From Piliocolobus tephrosceles (lineage: Eukaryota; Chordata; Mammalia; Primates; Cercopithecidae), in the NCBI RefSeq assembly GCF_002776525.5, contig NC_045441.1, positions 113,145,831 through 113,209,830 of the forward strand: a stretch of DNA of 64,000 nt, read 5' to 3'. The notes under the pieces were generated by a model that had not been told where the DNA came from, did no database searches, and saw only the letters and a list, made by a program, of their open reading frames with translations. Position numbers and translations under genes: made by a program. Positions within the stretch are counted from its first letter, which is position 1. Every line of letters starts with the position of its first letter. This document shows, piece after piece, positions 46,281 through 57,051 of the stretch.

Positions 46281-47470
46281 AAGCTGGGTGTTTAGGGACT
46301 TTTTTTTTTTTTTTTTTTTTTAAGAAGTCAGAGGAGCTTCAGGGATTATAGGAATTTGCTTAGGAGTCTGGGCTGGATTTGAGGGAGAGAAACATAAGTC
46401 AGGGTCTGGAGATTCAGAACACCTTCTGGAAGGTTAGGGATAGGGAACTGAGAGTAAAGAAGAGCACAGTTGCAGGGGAAAGGGACATGTACAGTAGATG
46501 TGGATTTTTAACTTTTGTTCTAAGTCTGATTTCTGTTCTTAATCTTGAGGGAATCTCTAAGCCTAGCCATAATGCTCTTTTTTTGTCCTACTTCCAATTT
46601 CAACTTCCCATAGGTACCAAAAAATCATTTGTTTAGGATGAGAGTTCTCTAAAAATCTTTTCTAAAAGTTTTTCTAAATCCATGAATTCATCATGTAGCC
46701 ATTGCAAATAGGATCTCCAAGCATATATCCATTCTAACAGCAACTCAATCCAATAAATCTTTTCATGAAAAAACTGGAGGTAACTTTCCAGGCTTAGAAT
46801 ACATTTTTATCATGAATTCAAGAGGTATCCCCAAAGAGGTGCAGAAGATGCAGCTCCAGTGATCCAAAAAACACTCCCCAAAATAGCCTAAGAAAGCAAA
46901 AACCCTCATTGTCACAGGCAGTAAGAATAATGTTTGTGAAAATTAGTGTCTCTGGTGTCCTACACAAGTGAGATGCATCCAATTACAGACTCTCTAATCT
47001 GTGATATTGGACAGGTGATGCTGGATGGGACTTCCCACACTGGCAAAGCAATAAGGGTAGAGACAACAAAGACTCCATATAGAGTGGGACCTTGAGAGCA
47101 AATGAGACATAGGATTTACTGGGGGAACTTACATACAAGGATGGTCTGGTCATGGAGAGCTGGACAGGAGAACCGCTCCCATTTGTAAAAAGCATGCAGA
47201 TTATATAACATTTTTATTTAGCACCTGCCACCTAGCAAGCTCCATCTAACCCAAAGCAAAGGGCCTTGATTCCCTGTATGGCCTATATTCTAAGGGATGG
47301 GTCAGGGGTTCAGATGTCCTTCCTAGCTAAGGAGTGAAACCCTGGGTTGGCTACTCCTGGATTCTTAGACCGTAGGGTCATTGTCAGGGTGTTCTTAAAT
47401 CATTACTCTCAAGTGCATCTGCCATACTGACTCCTCATTAAAACAAACTCTCTTGAAAGCTGGCATGGTT
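46281..47470 (-). other. 5' part of the provirus interior (leader/early gag), non-coding
   Basis: It contains a 20-bp poly-T at about 46301-46320 and no intact frame. No splice or packaging signal could be identified. Confidence 0.4.
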
Positions 47471-48115
47471 GGACAATGAAAATGCTGCTTGCACACTTCA
47501 TTTTGTTGGGACTCAGAAAGTAATACCCCATAATGAAGACCTCAGAAGCAAAAGTTTTTATCTGACCTTCTTCTGCCCTCCTGTCTCTCAGTCCCATTTG
47601 CCTCCAAGGCTAACCATAAAAACTAGAATTTCTCTTCCCCTGAACAGGTCATAGATATCAGAACCCCCTTTTCCCAAGTCAGCCATAAAACCTAAAAATA
47701 TTACTCTAACTTTCCCTCTGTCTTTCTATATAAAAACTGGCCATAAAGAAATTATGTGACCTACCTGGTTTGACTGTAGGTCATAAGACCCCCATTCCAG
47801 AGAGATTCCTGTCCCTTACCTAGAAGGAAGGAATGCATGCACAGAGAGGCCAAGAAAAATCTAGACAGGTAGGCCTGGCTGGATTTCTCTCCCTCAGTCT
47901 ATTAGCATTAGATCCTACCCTTTTTGTCCAGTCATATTACTATATGGCTGTTCATACTTTGCTGAACTGAAGCGTAAAAATAGACAATTTCCCCTCTATC
48001 CTTGGGACTTCATTCTGAAGGCTCCTGTATGTACACGTTAAATAGATTTGCATGCCTTTTTTTCCAATTAATCTGCTTTTCTCCAATTGATTTTTCAGCA
48101 TACCCTCCAATGTCT
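47471..48115 (+). mobile_element. Nested class I-like LTR, plus strand (ends approximate)
   Basis: It contains 'GGCTAACCATAAAAACTAGA', 'TATATAAAAACTGGCCATAA' (TATA-like), 'GGGACTTCATTCTGAAGGCT', 'GTACACGTTAAATAGATTTG' and 'TTAATCTGCTTTTCTCC'. Its 3' part parallels the LTR at 15778-16388 (CCCTGCATGTTAATAAAATG, TTTTCAGTAAAC). The orientation is opposite to that of the provirus, so it is a later insertion. Confidence 0.6.
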
Positions 48116-48513
48116 AGGGTTCCTAGCCTTAGGGTAGCCACTTGATGCATCCCTGATAACCCGTACCCATCAGCTGGCAGAAACCAAAGAGCATATCCTC
48201 ACTGGTTACAAGCTGAGATCTCAGAACATAAAAAGTGATGAAAGGAGAATCTCATCTTTTTTTTTAAATTGATGACCCACAGCAAAGTTTGTCCAAACAC
48301 CTGCCCAACGAGGACAGTAAACCCATCAGTCTATAAAGCCAGTTTTAACAACATGCCTATAGGACATATGCCTGTGATTCCCTTCCATTTGAAAAATTAC
48401 ATAAAAGACGGAGACATAGGAAAACAATGACCATCTCTGGGAGGGAAATGATGAATTAAAATCAAGAGTACTTCAAATAAAAATCACAAGGAGTCCAAGT
48501 TGAAAATGTCCAG

Positions 48514-48635
48514 GTTGATATGGTAAAAATGTTTACCTTGTGCTAACTTTGCTGGGTGCTCCCAAGATCTCAGTGGTAACCTCTGGAGTGTGCAGGGTGT
48601 CTCAGCCAATGATATCCCATTCTCATTGCCAGAAC
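48514..48635. repeat. Proviral leader duplication, copy 1
   Basis: About 122 bp ('GTTGATATGGTAAAAATGTT' to 'ATTGCCAGAAC') is repeated with few differences at 49299-49420, offset 785 bp. It includes the primer-binding-site-like 18-mer (48614-48631). Confidence 0.93.
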
Positions 48636-49298
48636 CCACTTGCATTCTGAGTTCCTTGGCTATGGGATCAGTCCAATCCCAAATTGGGGCAGCCACATCA
48701 AGTGGTGTCTATGGCTAAGAGGGCTCAGCTAGTATGTGGAAGACCCTCACCTACTTCGTTGTGCTCCCTCGGATGGGAGTGAAGATGATAATTGTCTTCT
48801 TGAAGTTGCATCATGGAGAGCACAGGAGACCTGAGTTGATTCCTTACCCCCATCTCTGCATTAGATCCAAGCCTTTTCCTTGAGGAGATGGTAACCATAC
48901 TCTATTTCATAACCTTCATGTGAATCTGTTTCTAACTGCTTATGAAGATGAATAAAGATAACCTGAACCATTACAAATCTACTGGGAACCACAGAACTGG
49001 TTTGAACCATTACTCTGCACATGGACCAGAAAAAGTGTACAGGACCCTAATCTCACCTTCTTTATTTGTATAAAATGATGACCAGTAAACTGATTTGCCA
49101 TCTCTTTGCTTGTAGCAAAATGTAGCTTAAAGAAATTAAATTTTGATTGGTCACACGCGAAAAAATCATAAGTATCTATACCCAAAGAACTAGTTCACAC
49201 AAATGGTTTCTCCTCCTAATCTGAATTTGAAAAGGGAAAGACAAGGATAGTCTCTTGCCATTTTCTTTTGACCAGACTCTACAGGCAGAGATGAGGAG

Positions 49299-49420
49299 GT
49301 TGATGTGGTAAAAATGTTTACCTTTTGCTAACATTGCTGGGTGCTCCCAAGATCTCAATGGTAACCTCTGGAGTGTGCAGGGTGTCCCAGCCAATGATAT
49401 CCCATTCTCATTGCCAGAAC
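49299..49420. repeat. Proviral leader duplication, copy 2 (abuts 5' LTR)
   Basis: 'GTTGATGTGGTAAAAATGTT' to 'ATTGCCAGAAC', ending at the LTR edge (49420/49421). This is the copy at the expected leader position. Confidence 0.93.
49399..49416 (-). other. Candidate primer-binding site (tRNA-Ser-like)
   Basis: The minus strand reads TGGCAATGAGAATGGGAT, four bases after the LTR end. It agrees at 15 of 18 positions with the complement of the 3' end of tRNA-Ser(GCT) as I remember it. Two of the three differences are CpG-decay type. The position and spacing fit a retroviral PBS. Confidence 0.6.
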
Positions 49421-49529
49421 TGTAGGGAAAGAAAAGTAACTTTCCTCTACTCCTGAAGTTCTGTGGCTGAGGCTCATGAATTGAACTGACAAAAACACAG
49501 ATTAACAGGAGAATAGCAAACAATTTTTA

Positions 49530-49838
49530 AAATATTATTTATTATATCTTTTTTTTAAATTTTACTTTAAGTTCCAGGATACATGTGCAGAATGTGTAGG
49601 TTTGTTACATAGATACACGTGTGCCATGGTGGTTGGCTGTACCAATCAGCCTGTTATCTAGGTTTTAAGCCTCACATGCATTAGGTATTTGTCCTAAAGG
49701 TCTTCCTCCCCTTGTTCCCCACCCCCGACAGGCCCTGGTGTGTGATGTTCCCCTCCCTGTGTCCATGTGTTCTCATTGTTCAACTCCCACTTATGAGTGA
49801 GAACATGGGGTGTTTGGTTTTCTGTTCCTGTATTAGTT
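49530..49838 (-). mobile_element. 5'-truncated L1 tail in the 5' LTR, minus strand
   Basis: The plus strand is the reverse of an L1 3' UTR ('AAGTTCCAGGATACATGTGC', 'GGTTTGTTACATAGATACAC', 'CACTTATGAGTGAGAACATG'). It is flanked by an exact 21-bp duplication (49509-49529 and 49839-49859, beginning GAGAATAGCAAACAA). It is primate-age (L1PA/PB). Confidence 0.95.
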
Positions 49839-50136
49839 GAGAATAGCAAACAATTTTTATTTATTATTTTCACATGCACATTGAAGCCTTCATAAAAAAA
49901 AATGAAAATGCAAAGAAACAATTAGAATAGAGAGCTTACATACTTTTAAAACAAAAATGATAAATTGTGGAGAAGTAACAAAAAGGGAAAGGGGTATAAC
50001 CTTCTAGGACTAGTAATTTGTAGAAAATGACTAGGAAACATATTGGGGAACTAATGGAAGAATTATTTTAATAGGATTGTTTATACAGATCCATTTGAGC
50101 ACTGACTCCCAGTCTTCATAAGAATGTTCTCTTCTT

Positions 50137-51614
50137 ATGAGAAAGGGTTTACAAACTTTTCATCCAACAAGGGATTAACATCTGGAATATACAAGGAACT
50201 CAAATAACTCGTCAATGAATAATAAATACATACATCATTTGATTAAAAAGTAGGCAAATAATCTGAATAGACATTTCTCAAAAGAAGACATACAAATGGC
50301 CAAGAAGTATAGTCATACTCTGTATAATAATGTTTTGGTCAATGATAGACTATATATATATATATATATATATATGCCATTGTGGTCCCATAAGATTATA
50401 GTAAAATTCCTGTCATCTAATGATGTTATAGTCATTGTACTGTCATAGTGCAATGACTTACTTTTTTTCTATGTTTAAGTATGTTTAGATAGACGAATAC
50501 TTACCATTGTGTTACAATTCCTTACAGTATTCAGTACAGTAATATGTTATACAGATTTATACTCTAGGAATAACAGGTTATACCACATGGTTTAGGTGTG
50601 TAATAGGTTATGTCATCTAGGTTTGTATAAGTATACTCTATGATGTTCCCACAATGAGGAAATTACCTACAAATGCATTTTAAAGAACATATCCTTGTTA
50701 TTAAGGGATGCATAACTGTATATAAAACGTGCTCAACATTACTAATCATCAGGGAAGTGCAAGTCAAAATCACAATTAGATATCATCTCACTCCAGTTAG
50801 AATGGCAATTATCAAAAAGACACAAAATAACAAATGCTGGTGGGGATATGGAGAAAAGAGGACTCACGTCTTGTTGGTGGGAATGTAAATTAGTATAGCC
50901 ATTATGGAAAACAGTAGGAGTTTCCTCGAAAAACTAAAAATTGGAACTCTCATATTACCCGGAACTCCCACTACTGGCTATATATCCAAAGGAAAGGAAA
51001 TCGTGTGTTAAAGAGATATCCTCACTCGCATGTTTATTGTGACACTACTCACAACAGCTAAGATATGGAATCAACCTGAGAAAATATGGTATATAAACCT
51101 AATGGAATACAATTCAGCCAGCCACAAAAAGATTGAAATCCTGTCATTTGCTGCTACATGGATGAGCCTGGAGGACATTAAGTGAAATAAACTAAGCAAA
51201 GAAAGATAAATACTGCATGTTCTCACTTATATGTGGAAGCTGGAAAAGCTGATCTTATAGAAGCAGAGAGTAGAATACTGATTACTAGAAGCTGGGAAGA
51301 GAAGGGAGGGGGAATAGGCAGAGGTTGGTAAATGGATACAAAATTACAGCATGGCAGGAGGAATAAGTTCTAGTGTTTTATAGCACTATAGTTAACAATT
51401 TATTGTGACTATAGTTAACAATAGTTTGTTGTATGCTTTCAAATAGCTAGAAGAGAAGATTTTGATTGTTCATAATATAAATTATGAATTAGATGACAGA
51501 TGTGCTAATTACCCTTATTTGGTTATTATGCATTGTATACGTGTATTGAAATACACACTGTACCCTGTAAATAGGTACAATTATTATTTGTCAATTAAAG
51601 ATTTAAAAAGAGAG
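50137..51614 (+). mobile_element. 5'-truncated L1 in the 5' LTR, plus strand
   Basis: ORF2 3' words ('CAACAAGGGATTAACATCTG', 'CATACAAATGGCCAAGAAGT', 'ATGGAATACAATTCAGCCAG') and an L1 3' UTR. The exact 12-bp target duplication TGTTCTCTTCTT is at 50125-50136 and 51615-51626. It is split by a Tigger element (50310-50718). No ORF is intact. Confidence 0.93.
50310..50718. mobile_element. Tigger-type DNA transposon fragment (MITE) with TA duplication
   Basis: Ends TAGTCAT... and ...GCATAACTG form imperfect inverted repeats. The interior has 'GGTCCCATAAGATTATAGTA', 'CCATTGTGTTACAATTCCTT' and 'CATCTAGGTTTGTATAAGTA', which I recognise from the pogo/Tigger family. TA flanks it at 50308-50309 and 50719-50720, and the L1 text closes when it is removed. 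A (TA)n run (50351-50375) lies inside. Confidence 0.82.
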
Positions 51615-51789
51615 TGTTCTCTTCTTCCTAATACAGAGAGGGTCCCCGTACATGGGAAATTTGATGTCTTTTTTTTGGCAGAAAGGAAGAAAGCATTGTG
51701 CCCTTCTTGCATGTTCAATCACTCTCAACTCAAAATAACTAATATGCCAAAGTGGCATATTTTGGGGTAGCATGTCCTGAATCCTTTCA

Positions 51790-51995
51790 TAAGCATTGTG
51801 CTGAGTGTTTTATATGTGTTATTTCATCAAAATTTCACAAGGGACCTATGAGATAATTGCTTTATTGCCCATATTTTACAGTTAAAAATACAAACAAAAC
51901 TAAAGCACAGTGAAGTGAAATAGTTTGGGCAAGATCACATTGCTACTACATTAAGAAACCAGATTCTAGGCCTGTTGATCCTAATCTAGAAAATT
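51790..51995 (-). repeat. Right part of the MIR split by the provirus
   Basis: TAAG (target copy) is followed by 'CATTGTGCTGAGTGTTTTAT', 'ACCTATGAGATAATTGC', 'CATATTTTACAGTTAAAAAT' and 'GGGCAAGATCACATTGCTAC'. This reverse MIR text continues the piece that stops at 38194. Confidence 0.85.
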
Positions 51996-53205
51996 AAATT
52001 ACTTAGTCCAGTAGTTTAGGTATTTACAGACATTATTTAAGGAATCCTCAGACGATAAAGAATTCTCTTCTTGTTGCTGAAGAGATTAAAGAGATTAAGT
52101 AACTTGCTAAGGCTAATTAATTAGAAGGTGGCTGCCCTTAGGATTTAAAACCCAAGTGTATCAACCTCCAAAGTTTTTGTGTATTCAAGTGATTTAATCC
52201 ATTCCTCAGCTAAAAATACATTTTATACTGTTACTCAGTAGACATACACATACAAATATATAACTGATAGAAAAGATTCATAAAATAATACTCACCCTTA
52301 TTCATGCAATGACACTCTGGTATTTCTTATTCTATCCTACCTATTTCATTCTATCCTATTCTACACTATTATAGTCTATTTTATGGGCTTTTAAAAAGTC
52401 TTATTACAAGCAATTAAATTTACTTCATGACTCACTAATAGGTTGTGATCTTCAATCTGGAAAAAATGCTAGGTATAGGCTTACTTAATATCACTTTCTT
52501 GTATTACTTTGTTCTCAATTACTCTCTATTGTGCTTAAAATGAATTGCACTACTTAAGTGAAATTTAGTTGTGGCTTTGTTGTAAGATCAATGGGTTCAC
52601 ATGCTTTCTAAATAGACTTTAGCTACAGATGGTCTCAGAGTGGAGGGGCTGACTGAATTCTGCTGTGGAAGTGTTGTTTTACCTTTCCAATTTCCCTTTT
52701 AATGAGAAGCATGTGATCTCTGTGGAGGCAAAACACCAGCAGTGTCTCAGTTTATTGGTGGAGATAAAGGGACAATTGTAAATACATCTTGCTCCGAGTT
52801 TCTACAATTCAAAATGAATTTTGCTATGTATAACTCTTCCTCCTCCCACCTCACTTTCTTATTAACCACATTCTTTACAGAAGACTTAGATTATTGTGAT
52901 TACCCCCAAGCATCTCTGTATTGTCTAAATCAGTATCCATGGCAAATATTTCTTTAATGTTCTTAGGGTGAGGGTTTACAATCTGTAAATTTTTATAGAG
53001 ATACCCCTATTCGAATTATATATATTGGTTTTTATGGCTCCCAAAATGTCAAAAAGAATCCTCTCCATACCTATTACAGTTATCTTTCTCATAGTTTGGA
53101 ATAAATTCAAATGAATCATAATAAGCAAGATTTAATAATATTGGTAGTCCAAGGGGAAATAACACTACACTTTAGATTTACATAGTTTATTAAAAAAACA
53201 CTTCA
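51996..53205. other. Unique sequence, weak MIR-like trace
   Basis: The part 52060-52170 has MIR-like words ('GAGATTAAGTAACTTGCTAA'). A short frame at 52742-52957 has no recognised family. By human gene order this is the interval leading to SPAM1, but no exon could be identified. Confidence 0.45.
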
Positions 53206-53492
53206 GGTCGGGTGCGGTGGCTCACGCCTGTAATCCTAGCACTTTGGGAGGCCGAGGTGGGCAGATCATGAGATCAGGAGATGAGAGCATCCTGGCTAAC
53301 ACCATGAAACCCTGTCTCTACTAAAAATACAAAAAAATTATCCGGGCGTGGTGGTGGGCGCCTCTAGTCCCAGCTACTCGGGAGGCTGAGGCAGGAGAAT
53401 GGCGAGAATCTGGGAGGCGGAGCTTGCAGTGAGCTGAGATCAGGCCACTGCACTCCAGCCTGAGCGACAGTGAGACTCCGTCTCAAAAAAAA
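53206..53492 (+). mobile_element. AluY-like, plus strand
   Basis: It begins 'GGTCGGGTGCGGTGGCTCAC' with Y-type words 'GGAGCTTGCAGTGAGCTGAG' and 'GGCGAGAATCTGGGAGGCG'. ACACTTCA on the left and again after the tail is the likely target duplication. Confidence 0.93.
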
Positions 53493-53970
53493 CACCAGAC
53501 ACTTCATTACAGATCATTTTACTCATTATCCCAGCGCTCCTGGAATTTAGATAGATTTAGGAATTACTGATGTATTTTTGAAGAGTTAAGTGATGCTTAA
53601 AGATTGAATAATTTGGATCTTTGAGATGTTCCATAATAGAACTACAAATGGAAATAAAGCCTCAATTCTTTTCTGGATCTGAGTTCCCTAGTCTTTTTAG
53701 ACATGTGTTTCATCAGCTTCCACCTCCCATAGGCAGGTGGAGGACAGTAAAGACAGAAAGTAAAAGGTAAAAGGAGGATGTGAGAAGACAGGAAAAAAAG
53801 TCATTATCAAGAAAGACATTAATAAATGTTTCTAGTGTTGTTTTATGGCACAAGTATATTCTAATCTTGCACTATATCACATTAGTTAGAAAGAATGGTG
53901 GCAATTGGTGCTGGGAAGAGATGTGATTATGTAAGACTTTAGTCATAGTTTTGTATCACAAAATGTGCTT
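53493..53970. other. Unique sequence, no gene seen
   Basis: No repeat or reading frame is recognised. Confidence 0.5.
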
Positions 53971-54149
53971 TTTTTTTTTTTTTTCTTAAAGAGATGGAGT
54001 CTCACTGTGTTGCCCAGGCTAGAGTGCAGTGGCTGTTCACAGGCATGATATTGGCACAGTACAGCCTCAAACTCCTGGCCTCAGGTGATTCTCTGGCCTC
54101 AGCTTTCCAAGCAGCTGGGACTACAGACACATACCACCATGCCTGGTGG
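53971..54149 (-). mobile_element. Free left Alu monomer (FLAM-like), minus strand
   Basis: T tail, then 'GAGATGGAGTCTCACTGTGT', 'GTGGCTGTTCACAGGCATGA', 'AGCTGGGACTACAGACACAT', ending after one arm. The 'GGCTGTTCACAGG' word is the 7SL-like feature of monomeric Alu ancestors, lost from dimeric Alus. Confidence 0.85.
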
Positions 54150-54969
54150 TACAAAATGTGCATTCTTAAGATAGACTTCAGGACATAGCTTTTTAGGAAG
54201 ATAAATAAAAAGCCACTTAACACTCTGACAAGATTTTTAAACAAGTCACCTAGCCCAAGGAAAAATTCAGTCTGCATCCTAAGTGCTCCATTTAGAGGCC
54301 TGATATCTCTGTAGGCATCAGATACCTTAAATAGATAACAGGAAAAATACTTGTTGCATTATCTTTTGAAGATGAGCTAATATATATTTATTGGCATTTA
54401 CCTTCAGCATTGGTTAATATGCTTAGTTACAATTGATGAGATTGGGTCCCTATTACCTTTGGACAAAGGTGTTTTCTGTTTGTGTCTGTCTACAGTGGCT
54501 ATTTGGATCTTTAATACAATCCCTTATGTAGAAGATTTAGTAACTATGACTTTGGCAAATCATAGAAATAAAACCCAAAAGTCATCTGACTGGTCAAGAG
54601 AAGAGAAACACTGGTTATTGCTAATAGACAGTTAATTGCAAACCCATAGCCCTCATTATGGTTATTATACTTTTGTGAACATCATTGTGCAATGCACCAG
54701 TAGTAATAAAGGTGTTTGTCATTCTTCTTAAACTTTAGCCTAACTTGAGACCGAGCCCTTTGCTTTAGTGCTAGGCAGCTGAACCACTGTAATCACAGAA
54801 CCGGGATTGGTCCTAGGTTTTCTTTTTTTTACTGGGATGTTGGGTTGACTGAAAGTCAAGTATCACTGATCTCAGCCTGGGGTTTGACAAGAGACATTTG
54901 ACAGACAGCACCCTCAGCAAAGCTATTATGTTTTTAATTAGCATCTTGCATTTAGATGCTCTTCAAGTC
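54150..54969. other. Unique sequence, no gene seen
   Basis: No open frame of note and no repeat recognised. By rough human spacing this region could hold the SPAM1 5' end, but I see no signal that I would annotate. Confidence 0.4.
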
Positions 54970-55255
54970 TTTTTTGAGACGGGTCCCGCTCTGTCGCCCA
55001 GGCTGGAGTGCAGTGGCGAGATCTCGGCTCACTGCAAGCTCCGCCCCCCAGGTTCTTGCCGTGCTCCTGCCTCAGCCTCCCGAGTATCTGGGACTACAGG
55101 CACCCGCCACCATGCCCGGCTAATTTTTTGTATTTTTAGTAGAGACGGGATTTCACCATGTTAGCCAGGATGGTCTCCATCTCCTGATGTCATGATCCAC
55201 CCGCCTCAGCCTCCCAAAGTGCTGGGATTACAGGCGTGAGCCACCATGCCCGGCC
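54970..55255 (-). mobile_element. AluY-like, minus strand, short tail
   Basis: It reads 'GAGACGGGTCCCGCTCTGTC', 'GGCTCACTGCAAGCTCCGCC', ending 'GAGCCACCATGCCCGGCC'. The tail is only about six Ts. AAGTCTT flanks both sides. It is low-diverged. Confidence 0.93.
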
Positions 55256-55970
55256 TTAAGTCTTTATTCAATTACTTCATTTCAGTCATATTTGGGTGCG
55301 TCAGCCTTATGCTTGCCTATGAAAGACATGCTAGTCTTCTGAATAATGCTTGTGTTCTGTGGCTTCTGGATGACATACTTGGTTTTTCTTTGAATATTTT
55401 GACTTTAAGTTTCATCATCAGCCATAATTTTGAGTTTACTTAAATTCAAAAGACATCAAATTCATTTAGTTAATTAACTAATTTAGCATGCACAAGAGGA
55501 GAGACAAAGATTTTCTGCTAATCAAACTCTAATCAGGCTCATTTGTGCATTATTTTTGTCTAAGTTTCAAACTCTGGGCTTAGGTGTCCTTCCTTTCGGA
55601 GTCCAGTTCTAGCAAGAACCTGAAAGTCAGTTTAGCAAGAATTCCCCATCTTCTATTTCAGATTTACTCTTGGGGGTTCCTCATCCTCCATCATCCCCCA
55701 GGAGATGTCTGATCACCCCGGCCAGCCTTCAGTAAGAATACTGTTAGGTTGTTTTCACCAGAACCTGCCTCACCTGAGATCTTTCCTCTTAGTAATTTTC
55801 TATCCTGCTGATCCCCACCCTGCATTTTGGCTACAAATTATCACTTTTCCTTGTTGTTTTTGAAATTGAGCCCAGTATTATATTGAGGTTTTGTTTCCCC
55901 TATTGCAATTGTTTTTTTCTGAATTAAATCTGTTTTTACTGCTGGAATTACTGCTTAGTTCTCTTTTGGT

Positions 55971-56001
<31 letters not shown>

Positions 56002-56403
56002 CTTTTTTCTTTTTCTTTTTCTTTTTGACGGCTCTGTGGCTTTTGATTGGTGGATTTAGTTTGTGTTTGAACATCATCATTTTAAAGTGTCACCATTGGT
56101 CATAATTTTGAGTCTAGTGAAATTTAAAGTATATCAAGTTCATTTATATAATTTACTAACTCACTCACTTAGCATGCATCAATTGAGTACCAATTGATGA
56201 GTAGCTCTGAAAGTTTAACAATAAACTAATCCTAAAATTAAAGGTGTATTATATATATTCTTTAATAAGCTCTGAAACCTACAAAGATATTTTGGATATA
56301 AAATGTTATTCACATTTTTTTCCCAAAGGAATTATCTTCCAAGAATAAGATGAATTATTTTCTTATTTTTAATACAACATAATTAGTATTGACTTATCAT
56401 ACT
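55256..56403. other. Unique sequence with a (TTTTG)n patch
   Basis: A (GTTTT)n run lies at about 55976-56001, followed by (TTTTTC)n. Around 55557-55935 there are LTR-like words ('CATTTTGGCTACAAATTATC', 'TTGAGCCCAGTATTATATTG'), not assignable. No gene is seen. Confidence 0.45.
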
Positions 56404-56715
56404 TTTTTTTTTTTTTAATTTAAGAGATGGGGCCTCACTCTGTCATCTAGGCTGGGGTGTGGTGGTGCAATCCTAGCTCACTGCAGCTTTAAATTCCTGG
56501 CTTCAAATGATTCTCCAACCATAACCTTCCCAGTAGCTGGTACTACAGGTTCACACCACCATACCCAGCTAACTTTTTTATTTTCTATTTTTTGTAAAGA
56601 TGGGGGTCTTCCTATGTTGCCCAGACTGGCCTCAGACTCCTGGCCTCAAGTGATCCTTCCGCCTTGGCATCTCAAATCTCTGGAATTACAGCCATGAGCC
56701 ATGGTGGTGCTTGGA
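56404..56715 (-). mobile_element. AluJ-like, minus strand
   Basis: T tail, then 'GAGATGGGGCCTCACTCTGT', 'GGTGGTGCAATCCTAGCTCA', 'ATTACAGCCATGAGCC'. It is strongly diverged (old). Confidence 0.9.
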
Positions 56716-57051
56716 CCTATAATGCATTTTTAAAATGTGAAAGTACTAATATTTCTTATAACACATCAATGTAAATATTGAGTCAGTGCTTAAGGATTCA
56801 ATATTTCCAATTCATGTTTAATCAGACTGTGATTTTTCTAGTCTCTTAGATATATTAATTCCTAATTACACCATTACAATAGGACAAGTTTACTGTACAA
56901 ATTGGACATGTGTGAATTATATCTCTATGTTTCCAAAGAGTAATTAAATAAAATTTTATTTTGGGAACTGCTCTTGAAGGATTTAATTATTTGGTTCTTC
57001 TTTTTCTCCCTCCCCTCTTTCTTCCCATCTTAAGGAAAAGAAGCAGGATTC

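Larger units (their letters stand above)
38195..51789 (-). mobile_element. Class I endogenous retrovirus (degenerate provirus), minus strand
   Basis: Two related LTRs of about 550-570 bp (after nested insertions are removed) flank an interior with gag-, protease-, RT-, integrase- and probably env-derived text on the minus strand, in the correct order. The element splits a MIR. The left target copy is CAGG (38191-38194) and the right is TAAG (51790-51793), two transitions apart; MIR text continues directly after it. A polypurine tract precedes the 3' LTR (plus 39075-39085) and a primer-binding-site-like sequence follows the 5' LTR (49399-49416). All frames are broken and it can make no retroviral protein. 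I cannot name the family with confidence. The TSD length and pol motifs fit class I (gammaretrovirus-like). Confidence 0.85.
49421..51789 (-). mobile_element. 5' LTR of the provirus (carries two L1s and a Tigger)
   Basis: The plus strand starts 'TGTAGGGAAAGAAAAGTAAC' and ends 'GGTAGCATGTCCTGAATCCT' 'TTCA'. After removal of the L1 pieces at 49530-49838 and 50137-51614 and one copy of each target duplication, about 550 bp remain. This matches the 3' LTR (38195-39074 minus its Alu) in length and order. Confidence 0.82.

Noticed and set aside
48484..49523. Two minus-strand frames sharing a 40-residue stretch, at first look a small gene family
   Set aside because: The similarity is explained by the 122-bp DNA duplication of the proviral leader, including the primer-binding-site-like sequence. 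Leaders are non-coding.
52600..52960. Possible first exon of SPAM1
   Set aside because: I could not recall or recognise the SPAM1 5' UTR and saw no donor with a supporting context, so no feature was called.
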